64,000 bases of DNA from Cupriavidus sp. D39 (GTDB lineage Bacteria > Pseudomonadota > Gammaproteobacteria > Burkholderiales > Burkholderiaceae), in NCBI RefSeq assembly GCF_026627925.1, contig NZ_JAPNLE010000007.1, positions 682,001 through 746,000 of the forward strand, written 5' to 3'. Below the pieces are notes generated by a model that saw only the letters and a program-made list of their open reading frames with translations, did no database searches and had not been told where the DNA came from. Below are positions 38,280 to 47,494 of the stretch, one piece after another. The position numbers and the translations under genes are program-made. The number at the start of each line of letters is the position of its first letter. The first letter of the stretch is position 1.

Positions 38280-39030
38280 CAGGCCGCAGCGCTCGTAGGC
38301 CGCCGTTCAGCGCCTCTTGGCGACAGTGTATAGAGCGCACGGGGAGCGGTGTGAGCAGGTCGTTAAAGTCCGGCGCTAATTGGATACAGCGCTCATAGCT
38401 GGTGAGTACCTCTCCAGGACGTTCTTGATCCTCCGACACCACGGCTAAGTTGAAGTGGAGCAACGGCTCGCTCGGCAGCTGTGAGATGCCAGAACGGTAA
38501 AGCTCGCCACGTCTCCAAACCGCCGCGCGTCGCACAGCATGCAACCCAGGTTGAGATACGCATCCAGAAACGTTGGTTCTGCCGCCAAGACCCGCCTGTA
38601 AGCTGCCTCGGCGTCGACCGGCTCCTCCGTCTCCAGCTCGGCGCCGACGAGAAGCCAATCCTGCGCCTCGGCCGCGGGCGCCCGCGCATCGTGTAGAGAC
38701 TCCACGACGTCGGTACTTGGTTCGCGTGGTTCAAGGCCCATCAGCATCTGCCCCGACACGGCCTGCCACCCCTGCCCTCATCCCTTGTCGCCACCTTGTT
38801 GCCCATCGCGCGAATCCGCACGCCGGTCAGTGGCTGGCCGGTGCTGCGAGAGACCATCACCCTCGCCAGGACGCGGACAATCAGCCGCGTTGGGATCTTC
38901 GCGTCATGCAGGGAATTTGCTGTCCGGAGCAGCACCATGTCCTGAAACGTGAAGAGGAGCGACTGGCGCGCCTGCGATCGGAGACCGGCTTCTTGGCCAC
39001 CGAGTGCGGGATGCCAGCATCGCCTCGGCG
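38280..39030 (-). pseudogene. MerR-like/TPR regulator remnant
   Basis: Pieces in several minus frames: FTFQDMVLLRTANSLHDAKI then PTRLIVRVLARV (end of a MerR-like HTH), GQPLTGVRIRAMGNKVATRD, VSGQMLMGLEPREPSTDVVE, then TPR helices AEAAYRRVLAAEPTFLDAYL NLGCMLCDARRF and LYRSGISQLPSEPLLHFNLA and LTSYERCIQLAPDFND. Two or more frameshifts (near 38740 and 38505) and a missing N-terminal helix mean real decay. It lies directly upstream of the split BON gene. Confidence 0.72.
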
Positions 39031-39474
39031 TCCTTCAGGGTGTACGTTCGCATCTCAGCGTGCCTTTATAGCGGGTGTTATTTGTTGGATCGGGTCGCAT
39101 TCACCAACGCCGACAGAACTAAAGGGCCTTGACCTTGCAAGCGTCGGCTTTGCACATATCAAGGCCATAACTGAAACCGGCGGCACTCCGCTTGGCGAAG
39201 CCGAGATCGAGTTTGCCGATCAGCCGCTCACTGCGGAATCCTTAAATCTTCCGGGGTGGGGCTACCATGTTCCAGTCCGTATCGCACCGCCTGATCGCTG
39301 TGAGCCATACGACCCCGCTTTGGCTCGACAAGCTCAAAGGTGAATGACCGCTCAGGGTCGAGAAAAAAGTGGCGCTGTTGGCACATTTACGATCTATGAA
39401 TTGTTGTCAGCATGGTGTAGTGAAACGATATTAACCCTTTCCTTAGTTCAAAACTGATCAATTGGGAGATGAAA
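39031..39474. other. No recognised gene
   Basis: A plus frame here (HIKAITETGGTPLGEAEIEF) continues to 39343 but matches no family I know. Its start lies antisense to the MerR/TPR remnant, so I do not call it. Confidence 0.35.
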
Positions 39475-39933
39475 ATGACGAATCGATTTGGCTTACTGCT
39501 GATTGCCTTGGCATGGTCTACGCTAGTACATGCTGGTCCCAAGGAAGACGCGCTCGCTGCATACGACAAGTTCTTCACGCTGTTCACCACCGATAACCAG
39601 AATCAACTGGCAGCGCTGTTTGCGCCGGATGCTATGGTCTATGGCACCAGTTCTGTCGAGGTCATCACAACGCCAGACGCCTCTATCAAATATTTTGCGG
39701 GAGCCTTGTCCGGGGCGCGCGGGGAGACCAAGGCGACGCCATTCGGGAGAACCGCGTTGCAGCTATCGGACAGCGTCGTAGTGATCTCGGGAAAATGGCA
39801 GTCAGAGAGAACGCTGAACGGCAAGATGATGACGGCCGGGCCATCACGACTCACCGTTGTAATGCAAAAGCGCGGTGAGAAATGGCTGATCGTTCAGTTT
39901 CATAGCTCGGCCACTCCACAGGCAGCCCCCTGA
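39475..39933 (+). CDS. Secreted NTF2/SnoaL-like (DUF4440-type) protein
   Basis: 152 residues from ATG 39475 (GGGAG seven bases upstream; ATG 39469 is too close). The signal peptide is MTNRFGLLLIALAWSTLVHA, cleaved before GPKED. The mature domain has the cone-like NTF2 pattern: ALAAYDKFFTLFTTDNQNQL, LFAPDAMVYGTSSVEVITTP, KATPFGRTALQLSDSVVVIS and EKWLIVQFHSSA. Such periplasmic domains often bind small ligands or act as accessory subunits. Nothing nearby defines its role. An IS4 remnant begins four bases after its stop. Confidence 0.75.
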   Translation: MTNRFGLLLIALAWSTLVHAGPKEDALAAYDKFFTLFTTDNQNQLAALFAPDAMVYGTSSVEVITTPDASIKYFAGALSGARGETKATPFGRTALQLSDSVVVISGKWQSERTLNGKMMTAGPSRLTVVMQKRGEKWLIVQFHSSATPQAAP

Positions 39934-39936
39934 AGC

Positions 39937-40000
39937 CATCTCGTTATACAGAACTCATGAGTCCTCCCGCAGCGCCTGAATCATGAAGGCGGCATCCGGT
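39937..40000 (-). repeat. Truncated IS4-family end
   Basis: CATCTCGTTATACAG...CTCATGAGTCCTC matches the left end of the complete IS4 element at 15740. The minus-strand reading PDAAFMIQALREDS matches the transposase C-terminus MDAAFMILALRAEDS. Only about 64 bases remain, abutting the acyltransferase. Confidence 0.75.
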
Positions 40001-40650
40001 TCAGCCCACTAAGGCGCGCTCACCCGTAGGACCGGAAGCGAGAGCCTTCATCGCTCCATCGAGCTCGGCCGTCAGCTGCAGCGCTGCTGTCTTGCCGACG
40101 GGTGTGCCTTCCGGCGTCACGAGTGGAGCACCAAAGGTGATGCGGATAACTGGCCTGCGCAGCAGGTGGGCCAAGCGGAATCGATCAGGGCCATCGTAAT
40201 GCGCCGGGACGATTTGGCCTTTGGCCCGCACAGCGATTGTCGCTGCGCCTCGTTTTGCATCGACATTGTCGCTGCTGCGCGTCCCGCCAGGAAAAACCAG
40301 AACCAGATCACCCTGCTCAACGATTGAAACAGCGTGCTTGATACTGGAGGCCGAGGGGCGTCCTCGCTCGATCGGGAACCCGCCACCAGAACGGACAAAC
40401 CAACTGCTGATCGGATTGTCGAAGAGCTCCTTCTTGGCCATCTGATGCAGAGTGCGTGGCAGGACCGCGTAGCCGATCCATAGTGGATCCATCCAGCCCA
40501 CGTGTTGCATACGATGACTTTGCCGACCGGGCCGCCAAGATGCTCGGCTCCGGCCACTGTCACCTTGCCAACGACCGACAGCAGGCGCTTTAGTACACGA
40601 AGGAAGAGTGGCGGATTCCGGTTACCTGAGCGGAATTTGGAGTTGTTCAT
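40001..40650 (-). pseudogene. 1-acyl-glycerol-3-phosphate acyltransferase-like, one-base frameshift
   Basis: ATG 40650 reads MNNSKFRSGNRNPPLFLRVL, then GKVIVCN. A C is missing at AACACGTGG, which should read AACCACGTGG, to give the HxxxxD catalytic motif NHVGWMDPLW in the next frame. The substrate motif is VFPGGTRSS (family FPEGTRS, with Gly replacing Glu), then AATIAVRAKGQIVPAHYDG. Length is one base short of a multiple of three. The 3' end abuts the truncated IS4, so the last residues may be altered. PlsC-type enzymes acylate lysophosphatidate at the inner membrane. Confidence 0.82.
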
Positions 40651-40961
40651 AGTGTGTATTGGAGGCACTGGCGCCTGGTGCACGCTGCGTTGGCTTGGGC
40701 AAGAACGTGCGCAGGAGAAGCCGCAAGGAATCGCATTCTGGCCTAGCGCAAGGTAGCAGTTGGGTACAGTGGAGGGAGCGTGAAAGCTGGCTGGGACGGC
40801 GAGAATGCCAAGCAGACAGGTATCGCACAGCGCAGCGGAAATGTACCACCAAATTTCACGATTTCAATTGTATTCCAACGGGTCCTAACCGGAGTAAGGG
40901 GCTCACGAAGGCCGTTCTCGACGATGGATTGAGTGGCGGGTAATTTGGTGCCCACCAAATT
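40651..40961. other. Acyltransferase upstream / IS66 left flank
   Basis: No gene recognised. Probably contains the IS66 left end, though I could not find a clean GTAAGCG-type terminus. Confidence 0.35.
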
Positions 40962-41402
40962 ATGGTGGGCACCAAAGTGGACAAAACATTGAGTGGGCGT
41001 GTTGCAGGAGGCCGATACAAGCGGCCGAATTTTCCTGTCGAATTCAAGCGGGAGTTGGTGGAGCAGACGCTCGAGCCAGGGGCATCGGTAGCATTGATAG
41101 CCCGGCAGAGCGATGTCAACGCGAATCTGCTGTTCAAATGGCGGCGCCTATATCTGGCTGGGGCGTACGGTCCACCATCGGTTGTCGAGCAGCGGAACCC
41201 GGAGCCGGACAGCACAGCGTCCTTGCTGCCAGTCAGCGTTATTGCCGAGATGCCTGTGCCGGCGGTGAATGCGCCGATTCGAGAAGCGACGCCGGGGCCA
41301 GAGAACAGTTGCGAGGTTGAATTTGATCGAGCCCTCCTACGCATTCGCGGGGACGTTCCAGCGGCGGTGCTGCGGCTGCTCATTCGGGAGTTGTCGCGAT
41401 GA
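40962..41402 (+). CDS. tnpA: IS66 TnpA (accessory)
   Basis: 146 residues: GRYKRPNFPVEFKRELVEQTLEPGASVALIARQ then NANLLFKWRR (helix-turn-helix) and a C-terminal EVEFDRALLRIRGDVPAAVL helix, as in IS66 OrfA proteins. The stop overlaps the tnpB start by four bases (ATGATGG). Likely intact, but the element is dead through tnpC. Confidence 0.85.
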   Translation: MVGTKVDKTLSGRVAGGRYKRPNFPVEFKRELVEQTLEPGASVALIARQSDVNANLLFKWRRLYLAGAYGPPSVVEQRNPEPDSTASLLPVSVIAEMPVPAVNAPIREATPGPENSCEVEFDRALLRIRGDVPAAVLRLLIRELSR

Positions 41403-41746
41403 TGGCGCTGCCGGCGGGCACGCGCATCTGGATTGCTGCTGGCGTTACCGACATGCGTTGCGGGTTCCAAGGCCTGGCGGCCAAGGTGCAGGCGACGCTG
41501 GAGGATAACCCGTTCGGTGGTGACCTCTTTATCTTCCGGGGGCGCCGCGGTGACACATTGAAGTTGCTCTGGGCCACTGGCGACGGGCTTTGCATGTTTG
41601 TGAAGCGGTTGGAAGCTGGGCGTTTCGTCTGGCCACAAGCCGATGGCGGCAAAATCCACCTGACCCAGGCGCAATTGTCGATGCTCCTCGAAGGGATTGA
41701 CTGGAGACAGCCCCGCCACACAAATAGGCGGCTTGCCATATTGTAA
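41399..41746 (+). CDS. tnpB: IS66 TnpB (accessory)
   Basis: 115 residues with the signature [40 protein letters not shown] and [19 protein letters not shown]. The C-terminus [17 protein letters not shown] differs slightly from the usual RTWRP ending. Co-translated with tnpA. Confidence 0.9.
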   Translation: MMALPAGTRIWIAAGVTDMRCGFQGLAAKVQATLEDNPFGGDLFIFRGRRGDTLKLLWATGDGLCMFVKRLEAGRFVWPQADGGKIHLTQAQLSMLLEGIDWRQPRHTNRRLAIL

Positions 41747-41776
41747 ACCGTCAGGGACGTGCGTAAACTGCGGCAC

Positions 41777-42827
41777 ATGCTTGATGGCGCCCTTCCCGAC
41801 GATATCGATGTGCTCAAAGTGCTGCTGCTTGAGGCCCGCGCTTTGCTGCTCGAAGCCAACGCTTCGATTACGCAGATGCAGCAGGACATGGCCGAGCGGG
41901 ATCTGGAGATCGAACTCGGCCAGCTCTGGCCGCTGGGTTGGGCAGTGCGAGGCATTGTTCGATCCGCTGACCAAAGCGCTGCGTCGCTATACGATGGCAG
42001 CCACCAAGCTCCATGCGGATGACACGCCGATCCCTGTGCTGTCGCCTGGCAAAAAGAAGACGAAGACTGGGAGGCTGTGGGTCTATGTACGCGATGAGCG
42101 CCGCTCGGGATCGCAGGAGCCGCCGGCAGTATGGTTTGCGTATTCGCAGAACCGACAGGGCGTTCATCCGCAAAGCCATCTGGCCGGCTTCAAGGGGATT
42201 CTCCAGGCGGATGCCTACGCTGGCTTCAACGAACTGTTCAAAGACGGATCGATCCGTGAGGCTGCCTGCATGGCCCACGCCAGGAGGAAGCTGTATGACA
42301 TCCACGTGAGAACGCCGTCCGACACGACAATGAAGGCGCTGGACTACATCGGCGAGCTTTACGCGATCGAGGCAAGCATCCGCGGCAAGCCGCCGAGCGA
42401 GCGACTGCGCGTGCGTCAGGAGAAATCCAAGCCCTTGCTGGAAGCCTATGGTGCCTGGCTCAGTGCCAAACTTGAGACGCTGTCGGCGAAATCGGAGACC
42501 GCCAAGGCGATCAACTACTCGCTCAACCAATGGGCCGCACTGACGCTGTACTGCGAAGACGGCTCGGTGGAAATAGACAACAACGTAGCCGAGAACGCGC
42601 TGCGTTGTGTAAGCCTTGGACGAAAAAATTTCCTCTTTGCCGAATCCGACAGCGGTGGCGAACGGGCTGCCGCCATGTACTCATTGATTGGGACCTGCAA
42701 ACTCAATGGCATCGATCCGCGTGCCTACCTGACTTACGTCCTGACCCATATCGCCGACCACAAGATCAATCGTATTGACGAATTGCTACCTTGGCGTGTC
42801 GCTGAAAAGCTGAAAGCTCCGGCATAG
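41777..42827 (+). pseudogene. tnpC: IS66 TnpC transposase, internally deleted
   Basis: The N-terminus [20 protein letters not shown] with its coiled coil ([21 protein letters not shown]) is in one frame. After about 41915 the sequence jumps to [53 protein letters not shown] and [20 protein letters not shown] in another. Roughly 200 residues, including the zinc region, are lost. The DDE acids in HADDTP and NVAENALR remain. Inactive. Confidence 0.85.
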
Positions 42828-43069
42828 GCTTCAGCACGGCCGCCCGAAATCGTTGGCCGTCTCCGATCCGTGGATAAGCCATGCCCACCGTACCGCATCG
42901 TGCCTCACGCGCGCGCCAAAACACCAACGGCCTTCGTGAGTCGCTTACTTCGGAAAGCTGCGCGCCCATGTCTCTCTCCCATCGTTTCAGAGGATCGTAG
43001 CATGACAAAAGTACGCCCCATCCTCTTCAGCGGCGCCATGGTATGCGCCAGGAGGCCATATTGATCCAC

Positions 43070-43327
43070 TCAAAAATCGTCGCTACTGAGCACGATGGGA
43101 TCGAGCGAAGGATTCACCAACCACTTAAGGTGGGCCGCTTCCTTGATCCGATCTCGATGCTTGTCGAAGATCTCCCCGAGGTCGCCAATATGGCCACCGG
43201 CCAGTTCATCAAGAGCCGAGCGCGAAATATAGCCTTTACTTTTGGCTCCATCCGCCTCGATGGTGAAGTACACCCGCTCCCCGTCGTCGGACGGCTTCGG
43301 CGAATGTATCGAGAAGGAATTTGGCAT
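43070..43327 (-). CDS. DUF1488-type small protein
   Basis: 85 residues from ATG 43327 with AAGGAG seven bases upstream; a TTG two codons earlier is less likely. MPNSFSIHSPKPSDDGERVY, FTIEADGAKSKGYISRSAL and KHRDRIKEAAHLKW resemble DUF1488 proteins. Function unknown, cytosolic. It stands alone after the IS66 remnant. Confidence 0.65.
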   Translation of the reverse strand: MPNSFSIHSPKPSDDGERVYFTIEADGAKSKGYISRSALDELAGGHIGDLGEIFDKHRDRIKEAAHLKWLVNPSLDPIVLSSDDF

Positions 43328-43618
43328 TTTCAACTCCTTTGGCTTGATGAAGGAATCGTAGCATGAGCGTGTTAGGTTCCTGAAGAGACGGCTTCCGCTG
43401 CTGATAATGGCTTGCGAGGCGTACCCAACGACAGTAGCGGATTCTTAGAAATCTCTGCCTTGAGCAACGGTCCGATAACGCGCCGGCAGAATCGGACTGG
43501 ATCCAGGCCTGTCGCTATTGACGTCAGCCAACTCTCATATATCCGACCTACAATGATAGTTCGCCCCTGTGCATTCCACTGCAAGAGGGATCCTTTGAGT
43601 CACTAACCGGAGTCCCAT

Positions 43619-43810
43619 ATGACCGTCAGGTTCAAATGTTGGTCCGAAGACGGCGAGGAAGTCATCAACGTACCAAAGTCTCAGCTAATCTCGGAGTTCG
43701 CACCCCACACGACATTGCCCGCAGTCCCGAGACAGGCAAAAGACATCGGAGAAAAATCCGTCGAATGGACGATGCCGGACGACCCAGATCGGTTTGGCGA
43801 TTACGCGTAG
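43619..43810 (+). CDS. Small hypothetical protein
   Basis: 63 residues, acidic: MTVRFKCWSEDGEEVINVPK...SVEWTMPDDPDRFGDYA. GGAG lies about 9 bases upstream. The composition looks like a real small soluble protein, but I do not know the family. Confidence 0.45.
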   Translation: MTVRFKCWSEDGEEVINVPKSQLISEFAPHTTLPAVPRQAKDIGEKSVEWTMPDDPDRFGDYA

Positions 43811-44811
43811 CACTACGCCGAAGCGCCCAGAACAAACAGCCCGCGCAGCGAACTGTGCGGGCCCCGCGGTCTCCGGGCGACGCGTCCGCACCGACCACAT
43901 CCCAGAGAACCCCTCATTCCGACATTCGCGGAAACGCCTGCGCATTGCCGCCAATCAGCCGGCCGATAATGGTTCCCTGCCAAAGATCCGTGTAAGCCCT
44001 TTTGAGCGCCATCCCGCAGCAGCGGCAGCGGCAGAACTCCACCAACGATCAATTGCGCGACCTGGCCGCGGCCGAGCGACGCCGACGCGCGATCCAATGG
44101 AAGAGCAAGGCGATTTTGCCGTCTGGATGTCCTCCACCACATCCCTGTCCGGTTTTTCCGCAGAGCTTCGTCAGTTCCAAATGGAGCGGCAACTCGCACA
44201 GCACGTCACGCATCCCAAGAACGTGGCGGGTAAAGACTTCGACCCTGTGAAGGCCTGCATCGGCTATGAGGCTCAGCCGCACGCGTCTTTGTATGAGGCA
44301 TTTCTTGGGTGTCCGTGCTCACCCTTCGGCCCATACCAACAGTTCGCGAAGTTCGGCCTCGACATGGCTCGGGCGCATCGTCTGGCAGCGGCGGGCAACT
44401 TGGATTCAGGATCCGCACCTCCGCACCAATTGCCCGAGCAGCCGCGCGGTCACAACCTGATCGATCGGGCCAACGTCGAGACCACGATCACCAATCCTGA
44501 GCTGGGTGACCGCTAGCCACACGTCTTCGACCGTTCGGCGAGCGGAGGCTGGATGGCGACTCGTCGGTCTTTTCGGACCTACACGTCCGACCGACAGTGG
44601 CCATCTGTGAACGTCCGCTTGTTCAGGTCGGGAACCCGAGACGGCTCTGCGTCCTTGCGCGTGAAAACAGAAATCTTTGTCGGAGGTAGAGAGGGAGTTC
44701 GTTGAGATGCCGCGACGCGGGCGCGTCGCAGACCAAAATTGCTTGCGGTCGTATCAGACGGCACCTTTGCGTGGGCGACGGACGGCGCGCCGTTGCGCTG
44801 AAAATAAGAAC
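43811..44811. other. Region with uncertain open frames
   Basis: A plus frame 43794-44516 contains DFAVWMSSTTSLSGFSAELR and QFQMERQLAQHVTHPKNVAG, which could be the end of a protein, but no start, ribosome site or family is convincing. The remainder is empty. Confidence 0.3.
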
Positions 44812-44839
44812 GCCCCCAGCAGAGAGTACCGTTGGGGGC
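44812..44839 (-). terminator. Terminator of the repeat-protein gene
   Basis: GCCCCCAACGG and CTGGGGGC arms pair on the minus strand around a short loop, followed by GTTCTTATTTT. It lies about 60 bases after the stop at 44896. Confidence 0.65.
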
Positions 44840-44895
44840 CGTCAGGATGCGGTCGGGGAGCCAAAGAGTCTTCTCTCCAGACTTAATTCCGCGGA

Positions 44896-45210
44896 CTACT
44901 CAATGTCTCGCTTGATATGGCCACCATCAGTGAATGCATCGCGCCGGTCTGTGATTCTCGCTCCATCAGTGAATAGATCACGGCGGTCCGTGACTCTCGC
45001 GCCATCGGTAAAAACGTCAAACCTTGAGGATCTAGCTCCATCGCCGTAGACATCGAACTTCGTTGCTTTCCCTCCATCGGTATAGGGGTCACGAGGCCCC
45101 GCCGTGTTAGCGCCATCAGTGTAAATGTCCCGCATGCCGTTGCCTGCATAGGCCACTGCGGCACCAAGCGCTGCTCCTGTCACCGCGAGCAGTGCAATTT
45201 TCTTCAGCAT
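44896..45210 (-). CDS. Secreted tandem-repeat protein (DxYTDGA repeats)
   Basis: 104 residues with a strong AAGGAGGTGG ribosome site and a signal peptide (MLKKIALLAVTGAALGAAVA, cleavage near YAG). The mature part is almost entirely six imperfect repeats of about 13-16 residues with the core D-[YFAL]-[TG]-D-G-[AG]: RDIYTDGAN, RDPYTDGGK, FDVYGDGAR, FDVFTDGAR, RDLFTDGAR and RDAFTDGGH. The regular acidic DG turns suggest metal (Ca-like) binding or a surface adhesin-like strip. That is inference. It is monocistronic with its own terminator. Confidence 0.75.
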   Translation of the reverse strand: MLKKIALLAVTGAALGAAVAYAGNGMRDIYTDGANTAGPRDPYTDGGKATKFDVYGDGARSSRFDVFTDGARVTDRRDLFTDGARITDRRDAFTDGGHIKRDIE

Positions 45211-45438
45211 TATCCACCTCCTTTTTCAGGTGGTTATTTCGTTTTCCCCGGGGCCAGTAAAGTTCGCCTTGAGTATAGGCTGCCTGATCGGCTTGTGCGG
45301 TGCACAAACTCACACATTTGTTATTGCGCTTATGACTTATCGATCTTTGCAGCGAAATTCGGAGGCAATCGACGTAGGCCGCTCAAAGCTCGCCTCCACC
45401 CTACTTGGAGAAAACCCCCAAACAAAGGAAATCTCAAT

Positions 45439-45660
45439 GCTCGACGAACCATTACCCGGCCTGCATCCGGCGGACGGTGAAGCCCTGTTCGTGCATTGCA
45501 GCGCTTGAAGGCAGGGGGCAACTCGCTGTTCGTCGTCGAACATGATATGCAGATGATGCGCTGCGCCGACTGGCTGGTCGACGCCAGACCCGCCGCCGGG
45601 GAAACAGGCGGGCGCGTGATCTATAGCGGCTCGCCCAAAGGACTGGCTACGGAAGACGAT
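45439..45660 (+). pseudogene. UvrA-like ATPase, C-terminal fragment
   Basis: LDEPLPGLHPADGEALFV (Walker B/signature region of UvrA-type ABC proteins) is followed in another frame by QRLKAGGNSLFVVEHDMQMM and GETGGRVIYSGSP. The UvrA pattern is GLHPAD...VVEHDM...GP.AGE.GG. A frameshift near 45495 and loss of everything upstream leave only about 75 residues. Confidence 0.75.
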
Positions 45661-45689
45661 GCCCACCACGCAGGAGCGCCAGCCCCCGT

Positions 45690-45866
45690 ACAACCGGTAT
45701 CAGGGTGATGCCCTGCATAAACCCAATCCGTGCGTAGCCCCCATCGAGAGCGGGCCCTACTAGGCCATCAAGCTGGTTGTCGGCGACATCGGTACGTTCG
45801 CAGGATTGGTGACGAACGAGAAGGAGATCCACATGAATCAAGATGGCTCCATCGTCGCGCCCGTCT
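45690..45866 (+). pseudogene. FAD-binding (fumarate reductase/ketosteroid dehydrogenase type) fragment
   Basis: Reads YNRYQGDALHKPNPCVAPIE, SGPY, then a TAG in place of Tyr, then AIKLVVGDIGTFAGLVTNEK. This is the substrate-domain segment of flavoproteins of the 3-ketosteroid-delta-1-dehydrogenase/fumarate reductase group. It joins the UvrA fragment directly. Dead. Confidence 0.65.
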
Positions 45867-45965
45867 CGTGTTCCGGGGCGAGAAAGGACATGCATCGTTT
45901 GCCGCGGCGATGCACTTCTGCCATGTCGTTCGTTAGTGCACTCGGCTGGGGTACGCATGCGCCGG

Positions 45966-46067
45966 TGTTGCAGATCGCTAATTCTGCGAATGGTGCGCAC
46001 TAATACTGCGAACGTGGCGTGCCAAGGAGGCTTCGGAACGACTCGCGATCCCGCGCGTACTGTTTCC
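45966..46067. repeat. Solo left end of a tniABQ-type transposon
   Basis: TGTTGCAGATCGCTAATTCTGCGAA onward is nearly identical to the first 100 bases of the transposon at 59016 (one substitution and a two-C length difference). It then stops abruptly against a transposase remnant. No matching right end is nearby. Confidence 0.85.
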
Positions 46068-46079
46068 TGCATTCAGGTC

Positions 46080-46226
46080 GCTAGCCACCAGCGTATGCCG
46101 GCTCGGTCCACGCACGCCGTCGCCCAGCGACAGCTTCCAGCCCTTCTCGCCCGGGTCGAAGGCCATATACAGCCAGCCGGTGATCGTCGTATTCTGCCCC
46201 TGAAGGGCTGTGTCAGGCGTGTTCAT
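46080..46226 (-). pseudogene. Transposase N-terminal stub (IS110-like)
   Basis: MNTPDTALQGQNTTITGWLY MAFDPGEKGWKLSLGDG resembles the start of IS110-type transposases (…LYLALELG..KWKLA). It is cut after about 50 residues by the solo transposon end. The stub is too short for certainty. Confidence 0.5.
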
Positions 46227-46353
46227 TTGCGTGCTCCTGAGAAACGAGACTGCGAATCTTCGTTTTACTCCAGGGGCTTAGCCTCCGCGGCCCTTCATAG
46301 TATCTCAAGCCTAATCCACGCCGCTTGAGGTGCGGCAGGTCAATACATTCTGT

Positions 46354-47391
46354 CTAGATCACATCAAGCCGATACACAATCGCATCGGCAAATTGGCGGG
46401 TAGATGCCGTCCCCTTAAGATCACCGCTCCGAACGTGGTCCTCGTTAAGGGTTCCTGTGATCGCCGCCCGCAGTCGCTGGGCGAGATCATGCCGGCCGAT
46501 ATGTTCAAGCATCAGGCCTGCAGCAAGCATCAAGGAAATCGGATTGGCGATGCCCTTGCCGGCAATGTCCGGCGCCGATCCGTGCACCGCTTCGAATATC
46601 GCCGTGTCGTCGCCGACATTTGCGCCGGGGGCCATGCCAAGCCCGCCAACCAGGCCTGCCAACTGATCCGAAAGAATGTCGCCGAACAGATTGGTGCATA
46701 ACAGCATGTCGAACTGCCAGGGATTAAGCACCAGCTGCATGGCGCAGGCATCGACGATCATGTCGTTCATCTGCACTTTATTTTCGTATTCTCTCGCTAC
46801 TTCTCTAGCCGCCTCGAGGAAGATGCCGGTCAGCGCCTTGAGGATATTGGCCTTGTGCACCACGGTGATTTTCTTGCGGCCGTTCTTTACGGCATATTCA
46901 AAGGCAAAACGGGCAATCCGTTTACAGGCGTCGCGGGTATTGACCCCGGTAGAGACTGCAACTGCGCGCGGATCGTCGCCGACCGGAACATAGTATTCAT
47001 GCGCCACATAGAATCCGCCTATGTTTTCCCGCACCAGCACCACGTCAATGTTCTCGTAGCGGCCGGGCACAATCGTCATCGCGGGCCTGACATTGGCATA
47101 CAGCTGGAACTCTTCGCGAAGGCGAACGTTGGAGGACCTGAAGCCTTCGCCTATCGGCGTGGTCAATGGACCTTTCAAAGCCAGTTTGTTCTTGCGGATG
47201 CTGGCCAGCGTTGCCTCCGGTAACGGGTCGCCGCTGCTGTTGACGCCAGCCATTCCCGCCTGCTGCACATCCCACGAGAAGGGAGAACCCAATGCGTCCA
47301 ACACCTGGACCGTGGCCTCGACTACCTCCGGACCGATGCCATCGCCGGGAATCAGCGTTGCCGGGATTTTATGAATTATTGTATTTTTCAT
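46354..47391 (-). CDS. NAD-dependent isocitrate/isopropylmalate-type dehydrogenase
   Basis: 345 residues. ATLIPGDGIGPEVVEATVQV is the N-terminal signature. LKGPLTTPIGEGFRSSNVRL is the substrate loop with the Ser/Arg cluster, NVRPAMTIVPGRY and VLVRENIGGFYVAHEY follow. HKANILKALTGIF, then DMIVDACAMQLVLNPWQFD and NLFGDILSDQLAGLVGGLGM give the Mg-binding Asp residues. GSAPDIAGKGIANP ends the cofactor site. The substrate loop resembles NAD-IDH homologues rather than LeuB. ATG 47391 is chosen by homology; no strong ribosome site is visible. It follows a 2-hydroxycarboxylate transporter on the same strand, so citrate or isocitrate use is likely. Confidence 0.88.
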   Translation of the reverse strand: MKNTIIHKIPATLIPGDGIGPEVVEATVQVLDALGSPFSWDVQQAGMAGVNSSGDPLPEATLASIRKNKLALKGPLTTPIGEGFRSSNVRLREEFQLYANVRPAMTIVPGRYENIDVVLVRENIGGFYVAHEYYVPVGDDPRAVAVSTGVNTRDACKRIARFAFEYAVKNGRKKITVVHKANILKALTGIFLEAAREVAREYENKVQMNDMIVDACAMQLVLNPWQFDMLLCTNLFGDILSDQLAGLVGGLGMAPGANVGDDTAIFEAVHGSAPDIAGKGIANPISLMLAAGLMLEHIGRHDLAQRLRAAITGTLNEDHVRSGDLKGTASTRQFADAIVYRLDVI

Positions 47392-47494
47392 GGTATCTTT
47401 TCTATAACTCTCTAATAAAATACACTGGACAATATGATTGAGACAGATGGCGGAAAACCTGAATTCAATCACCTGAAAACCTTTCTTCAGGCAC

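Noticed and set aside
43794..44516. A 240-residue secreted or plasmid-transfer protein
   Set aside because: No start signal, mixed-frame composition and no recognisable domain.
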